In this document: positions 35,198 through 43,930 of the stretch, in pieces
How the letters are laid out: each line of letters begins with the position of its first letter
Position numbering within the stretch: position 1 is the stretch's first letter
DNA from: Flavobacteriaceae bacterium
GTDB lineage: Bacteria; Bacteroidota; Bacteroidia; Flavobacteriales; Flavobacteriaceae
NCBI GenBank assembly: GCA_004762155.1
Contig: SIHP01000004.1
Coordinates: 248,001 to 312,000, forward strand
Direction: 5' to 3'
DNA: 64,000 bases
The notes under the pieces: model-generated
What the model was told of the DNA's origin: nothing
Seen by the model: the letters and a program-made list of their open reading frames with translations, nothing else
Databases searched by the model: none
Program-made: the position numbers and the translations under genes

Positions 35198-36118
35198 ATG
35201 ATTGATTTATCTTTAACAGCACTCCAAGATTTACCAATGCTTGCTGCTTTTGAAATAAGCAGACTTAATGAGGAAAATCCATATTGGCATGATATTTTTA
35301 TATTAAAGAAAAAAAAGAGAAAGTATATTTTAAAACTTTACAATGCAGGTAATTCAAAAGAACGCGTAGAATTTGAGTTAAACTGTATTAAAAAACTTCA
35401 GAAATTAAATTTTAAAATTCCCAATTTAGCTAACATACTCTTTGATGAGCAGTTTATAATAGAACAAGAAAGAAAACGTGTTTTTGTCATTTTTGAATTT
35501 GTTAAAGGAAAGAATCCTGTAAATAATTTACAAGCATATACAACACTAGGAAAAACGATAGGTAAGTTGCATAATGTTTCTTCGGATAAATTGCCAAATA
35601 CGTCCTTTAAATATTCCGATCCCTTATTAGATATAGACACTTGTTCTCAAAAAGCCATTGATGTTTTTAGTTTTTATGGTTTAGAAACTTCAATTGTAAA
35701 TAAAACAGTTACTGAATTTAAAGAAATGATTTTAAGCTTAGATACTTTAGAAGATATTGGTTTTATTCATGGGGATATTCATCCTTCTAATTGTATTATA
35801 ACTCCAAATAAAGAAATTTTTTTAGTAGATTTTGATACTTGTGGAAAAACTTGGAAATACTATGAATTGGGTGTGTTTTTATATAATTTAGTTTGGGAAC
35901 CACATTATAGACATTTATCAATGGGAATTTGGTCTAAAGTTTTAAAAGGTTATACTTCTGAAAGAAAATTAAAAAAATCTGATCATAAAAAAATACATTT
36001 ATTTATGTTGTTACGTTTTTTTGAGGTTTTTAATTATAGCGATGTTAAATCGTCAGAAGAATTTACTAAATATCATTATAATTTTTTAAAAGGTTGGGTT
36101 GATCATTTAAATATTTAA
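35198..36118 (+). CDS. Aminoglycoside phosphotransferase-like small-molecule kinase
   Basis: 306 residues with a kinase-like fold: catalytic loop HGDIHPSN (His191, Asp193) and the metal-binding DFD (211-213) define the APH/choline-kinase family. It starts 3 bp after the previous stop and is last in the five-gene operon. Such kinases modify small molecules; in this context it may phosphorylate a pathway product, or protect the host by self-resistance. That role is inference. Confidence 0.82.
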   Translation: MIDLSLTALQDLPMLAAFEISRLNEENPYWHDIFILKKKKRKYILKLYNAGNSKERVEFELNCIKKLQKLNFKIPNLANILFDEQFIIEQERKRVFVIFEFVKGKNPVNNLQAYTTLGKTIGKLHNVSSDKLPNTSFKYSDPLLDIDTCSQKAIDVFSFYGLETSIVNKTVTEFKEMILSLDTLEDIGFIHGDIHPSNCIITPNKEIFLVDFDTCGKTWKYYELGVFLYNLVWEPHYRHLSMGIWSKVLKGYTSERKLKKSDHKKIHLFMLLRFFEVFNYSDVKSSEEFTKYHYNFLKGWVDHLNI

Positions 36119-36121
36119 TTA

Positions 36122-36787
36122 CTAGGCATTTTTCCAAGCAGTTCTTAAAAAAGTTAAATCGCTTTTCATTTTAGCAAAAGCTTCTTTTTGATCCATTGTT
36201 ATTTTTTTGGCTCCTTTTTCAGCTCCACCCAAATCATATTCTACATGAAGTGAAATAGGTACATTAATTTTATACTTTTTAAGAATAGAGAAATAACGTT
36301 TAAAGTTAATCATATCTTCTCCTAAAGAAACATTAATTGGTATCATTTTCTATTTACAACGCACTTTTTAAAATCTTTTATATTTCTATCTTCGGGATAT
36401 TTTAACCAATCAGTTTTATAAATACTAAAACCCAATTCACTTTCAGTTTCCAATACTGATTTTTGTACGTTATCATTTTTGGAGGTAAGCCAAAACTATT
36501 CATAGCTTCAATTGCTTTTAGCATTTTAGGTAAAACATGTCTTTTTTCTCTTAATAGTTAAATCTAATTCATTAAAATCAATATTTGCTGTTTGTTCAGC
36601 CATATCAGAATAATTTAAAAACTGTAAATGCTTGGAGAATAAATGAACATCAATTTCATCTTTATTTACTGAAACAGCTTTGTTGTAAAAGGTTTTGAAA
36701 AGAGATAAACGGAATTGCAACAAGTGCAGTAGTAGAAAATTTTGTGAATTGCTTTTAGATAATTTTATCTTGTTGTTTGTTACTCAT
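36122..36787 (-). pseudogene. Decayed paralogue of the TIM-barrel isomerase gene
   Basis: The 3' part (36122-36346) is nearly identical to the end of the intact gene at 26237. Recognisable pieces of its middle (around 36380-36480) and N-terminal half (36526-36723) follow, but with internal deletions, frameshifts and stops. The Met codon position and upstream CAAATATA box are preserved. It is a recent duplicate that lost function, about 9 kb from the intact copy on the same strand. Confidence 0.85.
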
Positions 36788-36928
36788 AAAAAATATTTGG
36801 AATAGTTCTTTCAACGAACTATTCCAAATATAATTAATATCTTATTTAAGATCGCTGAATAAAGTAGATGTGTAAAAACTTTTAAAACAATGTTTTAAGT
36901 CCTGTTTTTATTTACCTATTAATATTTT

Positions 36929-37132
36929 TTAAGCCCAACGCATACATTTTCTATAATAGGTTCCATTGCTTTTTCTTACCCATTTATATTCTAAACAAGC
37001 TCTTGCTTCTTCTTGTAAATTAAAATTTTGAATTTCAATATTCTCAAATCCTTTTTCTGATAGTGTTTTGTTAAATTCTTCAATTATTTCTTCTAGTTTG
37101 CTGTTTAAACTTTCTTTTGTAGATTCTTTCAT
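36929..37132 (-). CDS. Small protein of unknown function (67 residues)
   Basis: Starts 3 bp after the stop of the upstream minus-strand gene, so very probably the third gene of that operon. The first 35 residues are a charged amphipathic helix. The C-terminal 20 are basic and aromatic with two Cys (CLEYKWVRK and YYRKCMRWA). No signal peptide. No family recognised. A partner of the 568- and 245-residue proteins, or a secreted peptide precursor, are both possible; neither is supported beyond position. Confidence 0.55.
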   Translation of the reverse strand: MKESTKESLNSKLEEIIEEFNKTLSEKGFENIEIQNFNLQEEARACLEYKWVRKSNGTYYRKCMRWA

Positions 37133-37135
37133 AAT

Positions 37136-37873
37136 TTATTGTTTTTCATTTACATATACATCTATAATATCAGAGATTCCAATTGGATTTTCATCATCAT
37201 CTAAAACTTCAACAGTTAGGTTAATATATTGGTCAGGATCAATAGTTCCTGGAGAATATATTGTACTTACTTTACTTTGGCTATTTGACGTAAGGCTTTG
37301 TGACCTAAATGAACCATTTACAGGTGTTCCATCAGAAAAAGTATCAGTAAATCTAACTTTTACTCCGCTAGAAACACCACCATAGTTTTCATTTGATAGC
37401 ACAGCTTCTAATGTAATTTCAGAATCAAAATTATTATAAACCGAAAAAGCACTACTTGATATTGAAATAGAAGAAGGTTCAGAATTAATTGATGTTAAGT
37501 TTTCATAATAGAAATACTTATCTACTTCAAAGGTTAAATTATAATCTGTATTTACAGATGAACTTACCAAGTTAACTTCGGCAAATATTTCACCTTCTAA
37601 GTTTTCTTTTGGTATTAGTTCAATTTCATTGTCTTGAGATTCGAGAAAAACACCATTATCTGTCTCAATTTTCAAACTAATTAATTCAATATTAGATTCT
37701 TCATTAAAGAAAACTTTAATACTTGTAACATCAGATCCGTTCGCAATTAATTCAGTTTTAGAAAATTCAATATTTTTAATCAAATCCGTTTCAGAAACTT
37801 CTTGTTCACAAGAGAATAATATAGTTAATGCAACGAGTAAAACTATTTTTTTTAAGTAATTAATTGTTATCAT
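37136..37873 (-). CDS. Lipoprotein with invasin-like Ig repeats
   Basis: 245 residues. Lipobox LFSC near Cys22. Two beta-sandwich repeats follow: about 30-125, with the invasin/intimin-type IANGSDVTSIKVFFNEES, and about 130-240. It overlaps the preceding gene by 4 bp, pointing to coupled translation with the 568-residue barrel protein. Probably an exposed surface or adhesion component. Family assignment is based on the SKTELIANGSD pattern of bacterial Ig-like domains. Confidence 0.65.
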   Translation of the reverse strand: MITINYLKKIVLLVALTILFSCEQEVSETDLIKNIEFSKTELIANGSDVTSIKVFFNEESNIELISLKIETDNGVFLESQDNEIELIPKENLEGEIFAEVNLVSSSVNTDYNLTFEVDKYFYYENLTSINSEPSSISISSSAFSVYNNFDSEITLEAVLSNENYGGVSSGVKVRFTDTFSDGTPVNGSFRSQSLTSNSQSKVSTIYSPGTIDPDQYINLTVEVLDDDENPIGISDIIDVYVNEKQ

Positions 37874-39576
37874 ATTCCTACAAGTTTTGAAGCAACTTTT
37901 CCTAATTCACTAAAGATTCCAAAATCTAGAGTTAAATTTATAAATGTTGCAGGTTCTATATTTTTTGTATCTATTAGTGGATTTCTGTCTTCTTCTCTTA
38001 AAAGAATTAATCCAGCTCCCAATCTAATTTGATCGGAAATTCTGTAGTTTAGTCCAACAGCAGGAGAGAAGCCATTATAAAAATCAGAAAAACCGCCTTC
38101 ATTAATGCTTCCAACTGTTACCCCTAAAGAAATTGAAGTACGCAACCAAAAGCGATTTCTTGTAGCTTCTGGTACATCACTTAGCTTAATATTTTTATCT
38201 ATTCCACCACCAAAATGAAAGTTTACACCAACATAAGGTCTTGGAATATATTTAGTGGTACCATCATTTTGAAAGGCAATAATGTTTATCAAACCAAAAT
38301 CAGGAACAATTTGTTGTCCGTTTTTAGTTTTTACTTCTGTTCCTGAAGTTCTTGCACTAATTAATTGCGCAAAAGTAAAATCTGGAGTTAATTTTTTGAA
38401 TGCGTTTTTATATAAAGAATCAAGAGCTTCTTTATTAGATTTTAAACGATTGCATATAGGCTTAAACGAGTTTTCTAAAAAAGTAGCTACAAATTCAGAA
38501 TCACTGATAGATTTTAATTGTTTAATTTGTTGTGCTAGACTATCTAATAATTTTACGCTTTTATCAATATTAACCTTTTTCTTAATAATGTTATTAGAGT
38601 CTTTCTTTTTTAAGCTGTTATTATCACCTAAAACTTTGGTTCCATTTAAAACTTTATTTAATGTTTCTTTTTCTGTAAAGTCTAATAAATAGGAATGTAG
38701 TAAACTATTCATTCTATTCTGATGAATTAATTTACCCAAATCTTGGATTTCTTTTAATACTAATGGCTTTACATCTTTTAGGTTTACTAACATCTTGTTA
38801 GCATTTCTTACCGCATCAATTAAGTAATTATTTGAATCTTTATCTTTAAATTCTTCCCAAGTAGCAATCTTTATAAAGCCAATACTAGAAGGTGTTACAA
38901 CATAATCTCTTGATTTATTTAATCTGTTTTCAGAAGAAACGTTTAAGTTGTTTTTTTCTAATCCTAGAACATTGTTTTGGTAAAAACTGGCTATTTCTTT
39001 GTCTTCTTTTTTTTCTAAGCCCATAATACCTATTTGTAAAAATAAATTCAGTTCTTTTTTAGATAAATTTTTAGAAAAAACAAACTCATAGGTTTTATTA
39101 GGTGTTAAACCAGAAATTATGGCTTCATAAGTATGAATTCCAGTATTTTTTAGTTGAAGGATATAAAGTGGTTTTATACTATCATTTTTTATTTTAATTT
39201 GCTTAGCGATTGAATCAATACTTTTTTTAGCAATTGCTATTTCATTTTCGAGGCCTTTATTTTTTATACTATCCTGTGAAAATAGGCTTACTAGTTTATC
39301 ATATTTATTTATTCGTCTTTTTAACTTAGGATTACGTAAATACCGTTTTCCTTTTTTTGTTTTTATGGCTATTACATCTACAAAATCATTTAGAATGTTT
39401 TTTGTACTGGTTACTTCAAGTTTAATAGTTTTATCAAAAGGAATAGTTCCAGGAACCATCGTTTTTTTATCTAAATCAATTTTTATAGTAGTAATATCAC
39501 TTTGTGCCGCAATCTTAGAGTTTATTGCTATCAAAATAATAAACACTATAAATAGTTCTTTTTTTAGTTTTATCAT
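37870..39576 (-). CDS. Large outer-membrane-like protein with coiled-coil region
   Basis: 568 residues with an N-terminal signal peptide ending near AAQ (residue 25). The middle (about 90-390) is rich in Lys/Glu/Ser helices, including a heptad-like stretch around 330-350. The C-terminal 170 residues are a beta-barrel-like domain with glycine and aromatic alternation (YVGVNFHFGGG, AVGLNYRISDQIRLGAG). It is first gene of a three-gene minus-strand operon. No named family; likely an outer-membrane protein with a large periplasmic part. Confidence 0.6.
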   Translation of the reverse strand: MIKLKKELFIVFIILIAINSKIAAQSDITTIKIDLDKKTMVPGTIPFDKTIKLEVTSTKNILNDFVDVIAIKTKKGKRYLRNPKLKRRINKYDKLVSLFSQDSIKNKGLENEIAIAKKSIDSIAKQIKIKNDSIKPLYILQLKNTGIHTYEAIISGLTPNKTYEFVFSKNLSKKELNLFLQIGIMGLEKKEDKEIASFYQNNVLGLEKNNLNVSSENRLNKSRDYVVTPSSIGFIKIATWEEFKDKDSNNYLIDAVRNANKMLVNLKDVKPLVLKEIQDLGKLIHQNRMNSLLHSYLLDFTEKETLNKVLNGTKVLGDNNSLKKKDSNNIIKKKVNIDKSVKLLDSLAQQIKQLKSISDSEFVATFLENSFKPICNRLKSNKEALDSLYKNAFKKLTPDFTFAQLISARTSGTEVKTKNGQQIVPDFGLINIIAFQNDGTTKYIPRPYVGVNFHFGGGIDKNIKLSDVPEATRNRFWLRTSISLGVTVGSINEGGFSDFYNGFSPAVGLNYRISDQIRLGAGLILLREEDRNPLIDTKNIEPATFINLTLDFGIFSELGKVASKLVGI

Positions 39577-39680
39577 ATTCGATTGGTTAGTAGTTTATAG
39601 TTTATTGCAATTTAATAGTATTCTTTTTTACTTTTATACCTACTTATAGGTACTTTTTTATTTTTTTGGGAACTAAATTG

Positions 39681-41939
39681 TTAATTTTCACGAAATAGTT
39701 TTAACAAAACTGGCAAAAAAATAAGATCAGAAATTAAAGCAGCACAAACTGTAACCGCACATAAAAAACCAAAATCACTTACAGATTTTACACCACTAAA
39801 ACAAAGTACTAAAAATCCAAAAGTTAATATTAAAGTGGTTGATATTAAGGCTCTTCCTGTATATAAAGTCACTTCATTAGCACTTTGTAATGAATTCTTT
39901 GTAGCATTATTCTTTTTATAATTATAAATAAAATGAATGGTGTCATCCATCGATATTCCTAACATTATAGGTGCAATCATAGCACTTGAAACATCTAAAG
40001 GAATTTTAAAAACAACCATTACAATTGCTAAAATTGCTAACGGCAGTAAATTAGGAACTAAAGCAATAAAGGCAGTTTTTATGTTTTTAATAAAAAAAAA
40101 CAACACCAAAAAAGATACTAAAAAAGCCATAGAAAATGATCTGAATTGCGTTTGCAAAATAAACGTATTCAACTTGGCGTAGATATATGAAAAACCTTGG
40201 ATATTTAATTTATAATCAGAAGTATTAAAACTGGTATTAAAATCTTTTTTAATTGTTTCTAATAAATATTCTAGCTCTTTTGTTTTTAGTTCTTTAATAT
40301 TTATTGAAATTCCTAAACTTGAAAAATCATCAGAAAATAAAGAGAAAAAACTATTGGATTCTTCTTTTGTCTTTAAAAACTGATCACTTATATTTTTAAA
40401 GACTTTTGTAGAAGAAGATAAAAAAGGTGCTCTTTTTTGTAAAAATGATTTTATATTAAGCAACGAAACTGGTGATGAAATCAATTCATTATCACTTAAT
40501 TTATTTTGAAAAGCTTCTAACTGATTAAAGATAGTGTTGGTTAATAACGATTCTTTATTTTTTGAGACAATGTTTAATTGTAATCGAGTACTTCCATGCA
40601 ACGTATTTTCAATGGTATGTAAATCGTTTTTTACTTTGCCATCTCCTAATAAATTCAGCGCATCTGTATTTACTTCAATTTTTGTAATGGCATAAATTCC
40701 AGCGATAAATATAAGTATAGCAAACAATAGAATTTGTTTTGTAAATCTAGTTGTTATGGAATTTAGTTTATAAAGTATGGGTTGAAGATTTATTTCTTTA
40801 AAAAATGTAAATAAAGTATTCTTAAAAACACTTTTTGGATTTTTAAAACTAAAAGTGATTGCTATAATAATATAGACTAATACAAACGAAACCAATAAAC
40901 CAACACTTGCAAAAATCCCCATGGATTTAAAAGCAGGTAATGGCGATAAATACAACGCGAAATATCCAATTAATGTGGTAATTGTAGTATAAAAACAAGG
41001 TTTTAAGCTCTTTTTTAATGCATTGCAAATTTGTTTTTCTTTAGTTTCATTCGGATGCTTTTTTACATATTTATTAAATATGGTAATGATATGAACAGCA
41101 TCACTTAAACAATACACCATAAGTACAGTAGGAATCAGCATTAAAATTAAATTCAATTTGTATCCTAAAAAACTAATGAATCCGAATAAAAATGAAATAG
41201 GAATAATAACTGATAATAAGGCTGCAATAATATATAAAGGTTTCGATAACAAAAACAAAAGCATAATTAAAATAACCAGTATGGTAAGTACTGCAAAAAA
41301 AATAGTTTCATTATATACCGTTTTATTATAGGCTTCATTTAAAATTGGAGCACCAGAAATTGCTGCTTTGTTGTTGGTTTTTTGATTAATAATAGTGGTG
41401 ATAGTTTCCACAGCTTTCGCCCTTATTTTTTCGATTTCTGTAGTTGGTTTTAATTGCGCATAAAAAAGTAAACTTTTGCCTTTGTTGGTAATTAATTGTT
41501 CCTTTATAATTGGCATTTTATTTAATAAACTTTCCGTTCCTTCTTTGGCTCTAGTTGGATTATATATAGAGCGATACGTAATTTTTTTATTAAAATAATT
41601 AGGATATTTGGCATTTGCCAAACTAAAAGAAGCATTTACAAAAGGTAAAGAATCAATGCTTTTATGAAGCGTATGTAGGATATTTATGTTTTTTTCTAAC
41701 AAACCATCCTCTACAGGAATTAAAGCGATAATTATTTCATCTGATCCTTGGGTTTCTTGAAAATGAATATATTCTTTATAATCTGGATTATCATCTAAAA
41801 ACCAAATAGAAAGTGAATTATCAACACTTAAGTTTTTAACTGTGTAAAAAGATGCTAATACCGTAATAATTGCTAAAAATGCAATATAAAACCATTTTTT
41901 ACTGATAACAGATTTTATAATTGATTCAAATAATTTCAT
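39681..41939 (-). CDS. MMPL/RND-type lipid exporter
   Basis: 752 residues with two symmetrical halves, each a membrane helix, a large periplasmic domain and five more helices. The sterol-sensing-like helices show PTVLMVYCLSDAVHI and PIMLGISMDDTIHF, matching RND/MMPL proton-relay segments. MMPL proteins export lipids. It is the last gene of the biosynthetic cluster and starts 2 bp after the methyltransferase stop, so it probably moves the cluster's lipid product across or out of the inner membrane. Confidence 0.85.
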   Translation of the reverse strand: MKLFESIIKSVISKKWFYIAFLAIITVLASFYTVKNLSVDNSLSIWFLDDNPDYKEYIHFQETQGSDEIIIALIPVEDGLLEKNINILHTLHKSIDSLPFVNASFSLANAKYPNYFNKKITYRSIYNPTRAKEGTESLLNKMPIIKEQLITNKGKSLLFYAQLKPTTEIEKIRAKAVETITTIINQKTNNKAAISGAPILNEAYNKTVYNETIFFAVLTILVILIMLLFLLSKPLYIIAALLSVIIPISFLFGFISFLGYKLNLILMLIPTVLMVYCLSDAVHIITIFNKYVKKHPNETKEKQICNALKKSLKPCFYTTITTLIGYFALYLSPLPAFKSMGIFASVGLLVSFVLVYIIIAITFSFKNPKSVFKNTLFTFFKEINLQPILYKLNSITTRFTKQILLFAILIFIAGIYAITKIEVNTDALNLLGDGKVKNDLHTIENTLHGSTRLQLNIVSKNKESLLTNTIFNQLEAFQNKLSDNELISSPVSLLNIKSFLQKRAPFLSSSTKVFKNISDQFLKTKEESNSFFSLFSDDFSSLGISINIKELKTKELEYLLETIKKDFNTSFNTSDYKLNIQGFSYIYAKLNTFILQTQFRSFSMAFLVSFLVLFFFIKNIKTAFIALVPNLLPLAILAIVMVVFKIPLDVSSAMIAPIMLGISMDDTIHFIYNYKKNNATKNSLQSANEVTLYTGRALISTTLILTFGFLVLCFSGVKSVSDFGFLCAVTVCAALISDLIFLPVLLKLFREN

Positions 41940-41941
41940 GT

Positions 41942-42640
41942 TTATAGTTTGATAAATAATACATACCTAAATATCCATTTGTATTGAATAGTATAGGAGG
42001 TAAGTCCTGCTTTTTTTAGAATAGCTATAAGTTCTCGTTTGTTAAAAGAACGTGTAATTGCTTTTAATCCGTCTTCTTTAACCGTTTTATGAAATGGCAT
42101 AAAAAAACCAAAAAAATTAAATAAAGTATAAGCTAATAAACTCCTATATAGGTCACTAAAAATAATAGCATTGTTTATTTTAGGTGTTGATTTTTTTAAA
42201 AATAACACTAATTCATCATCTGTAAAATGGTACATAAAATGACTACTTATTAAAATATCACAAGAAGGTAATTCAAAATCAGTATGTAAAATATCAGCTT
42301 TTAGGTAAGTGATATTTGTATTTGTGTTGCTTTTTTCTGAAGCATATTTTAAAATATGTTCGTTTCCATCAATACCTATTAATATTACCTTTCTTTTATG
42401 TGTATTGCACCATTTTTCGATAGCTCTCAAATTATCACCACTACCACAACCTAAATCTATAATTTTAATGGTTTTATTTGGATTTTTACGAAGTACTTTT
42501 TTAACTACATTACGTGTTCCTGTGATGTTTCCTAAAAAATAATTGATAAAAGAAAGTCCTTTTAAAGTTTGATTAAGTTCTTGACCATTTAAACTTAAAT
42601 CATCCATTTTTTCAGAAATGTGACTTCTTTCTTTTAACAT
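41942..42640 (-). CDS. SAM-dependent methyltransferase 1 of the lipid cluster
   Basis: 232 residues, class I fold with SAM motif IDLGCGSGD. It is clearly paralogous to the methyltransferase at 47048: both share an N-terminal MDD...L.QTL...I...LG lead-in and similar spacing. Probable O- or C-methylation of a phenolic or resorcinol head group. Located between the small membrane protein and MMPL genes. Confidence 0.85.
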   Translation of the reverse strand: MLKERSHISEKMDDLSLNGQELNQTLKGLSFINYFLGNITGTRNVVKKVLRKNPNKTIKIIDLGCGSGDNLRAIEKWCNTHKRKVILIGIDGNEHILKYASEKSNTNTNITYLKADILHTDFELPSCDILISSHFMYHFTDDELVLFLKKSTPKINNAIIFSDLYRSLLAYTLFNFFGFFMPFHKTVKEDGLKAITRSFNKRELIAILKKAGLTSYTIQYKWIFRYVLFIKL

Positions 42641-42646
42641 AAATAC

Positions 42647-43084
42647 CTAACTCGCTTGTTTTTTAAAAATGATGCTATATACTTTGTCAACCAATTTATT
42701 TCCTAACGGAAAGTATAGCGCAAAAAATAACGACATTCCTAAACTAAAATTACGAATGTTAAAAAATTGGTCTAATAAATTATCCGGATACGCATACGAT
42801 GTTTGCATTGCATAACCACCAAATTCAAGCAAACACATGGCAATTAAACCGTATGCATATTGCATATGAAAAGGCAAACCACGTAATAATAAAGAAATAG
42901 GAACCATGTAAAAAATATAACAAGTAATTACTTGCCACCAATAGGTAAATCTTGCTATTTCTACAGTTGCGCCAAATTTATCCATGAGCATTCCCCAAAT
43001 AAAATAAACAATTACATAAGTAATAATTAATTTCTTATCTACTGAAAATTTCGATTTTGCGTAATTTATAAATTCATTCATCAT
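42647..43084 (-). CDS. Small multi-pass membrane protein of the lipid cluster
   Basis: 145 residues with four predicted membrane helices and an N-terminal cytoplasmic segment. No catalytic motif is evident. It is tightly packed with the PPTase gene upstream (2 bp) and methyltransferase gene downstream (6 bp), so it belongs to the cluster. Function unknown; a membrane anchor or transport accessory is plausible. Confidence 0.7.
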   Translation of the reverse strand: MMNEFINYAKSKFSVDKKLIITYVIVYFIWGMLMDKFGATVEIARFTYWWQVITCYIFYMVPISLLLRGLPFHMQYAYGLIAMCLLEFGGYAMQTSYAYPDNLLDQFFNIRNFSLGMSLFFALYFPLGNKLVDKVYSIIFKKQAS

Positions 43085-43086
43085 TT

Positions 43087-43668
43087 TTAATTTAAAATTG
43101 AAAGAGCACCATAATTACCATGATGTGTTATTGAAAAAGGAATACTTAATAATTTGTTTTTTTGATACAATTGAGGAATTCCTGCAACTGTTTTTTTTAT
43201 AGAAAGACTATGAACAGAAAGTTGTTTCATTTTTGAGACAGTAGTTTTTAATTGTTTATAGGCCGTATTTCGTTGATTTTGTGCGGAAACATCATCTAAA
43301 TAAAAGCAAGTATTTATTACTTCTTTTTGTGAAGTATTTAAAACAGCTTCGGTATAAATGTAATGATCGTTTATTATTGATTTTGTTTGATATTGTTGCT
43401 CATTTATAACAACAAAACCAGTGGTATTCGTTGTTAAAGAGCAAACACTTTTTTTAGGTGCAAAAAAACGTTTTAAATGTTGTTGTACGTAAATTTTATA
43501 AGCACTTTCTTTCATACTCCATAAAAGCCATACCATTTTAAAAGGACTTTCTGCATTCCATATAAGTTCCTGTTCTTTAGAAGTAAAAATCTTGTTTATA
43601 AAACCTTTTCGTTGCCAATTACTTTCTATAGAAGCATAATGTAAATCAACAATATCATTACCTATCAT
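43087..43668 (-). CDS. 4'-phosphopantetheinyl transferase
   Basis: 193 residues. MIGNDIVDL at the N-terminus and WSMKESAYK near residue 49 are the two magnesium and CoA-binding motifs of the PPTase superfamily. It overlaps the ACP gene by 4 bp and should load that carrier with phosphopantetheine. A dedicated PPTase beside its ACP shows that the chain assembly is specialised and distinct from housekeeping fatty-acid synthesis. Confidence 0.9.
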   Translation of the reverse strand: MIGNDIVDLHYASIESNWQRKGFINKIFTSKEQELIWNAESPFKMVWLLWSMKESAYKIYVQQHLKRFFAPKKSVCSLTTNTTGFVVINEQQYQTKSIINDHYIYTEAVLNTSQKEVINTCFYLDDVSAQNQRNTAYKQLKTTVSKMKQLSVHSLSIKKTVAGIPQLYQKNKLLSIPFSITHHGNYGALSILN

Positions 43669-43919
43669 TTTTCAGATACTTTGGTTTTTATGATTTCAAT
43701 AGCAGCTTTAACAGAAAGCATTTTTTCCATTGATTCGTTATCAATTTCAATATTAAATTCGTCTTCAACATCTAAAACAATATCTACTAAATTAGCAGAG
43801 TTTATTTTTAAATCAGTTACAAAATCTGTTTTTTCAGTTAAATTATTAAAAGCTTTTTCATCTTGAACATAAGGCTTTACAATTTTTTTTAAAGTAGGGA
43901 GTAATGTTTCAGTTGTCAT
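43665..43919 (-). CDS. Acyl carrier protein
   Basis: 84 residues, acidic, four-helix ACP pattern. The attachment Ser is in KINSANLVDIVLDVEDEF, where the usual DSL is replaced by NSA. It carries the growing acyl chain for the ketosynthase and dehydratase encoded upstream. It lies between the ketosynthase (11 bp) and PPTase (overlap) genes. Confidence 0.88.
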   Translation of the reverse strand: MTTETLLPTLKKIVKPYVQDEKAFNNLTEKTDFVTDLKINSANLVDIVLDVEDEFNIEIDNESMEKMLSVKAAIEIIKTKVSEK

Positions 43920-43930
43920 TAGGTAGGTTG

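Noticed and set aside
38282..38692. 136-residue plus-strand ORF
   Set aside because: Antisense to the 568-residue minus-strand gene; no family resemblance.
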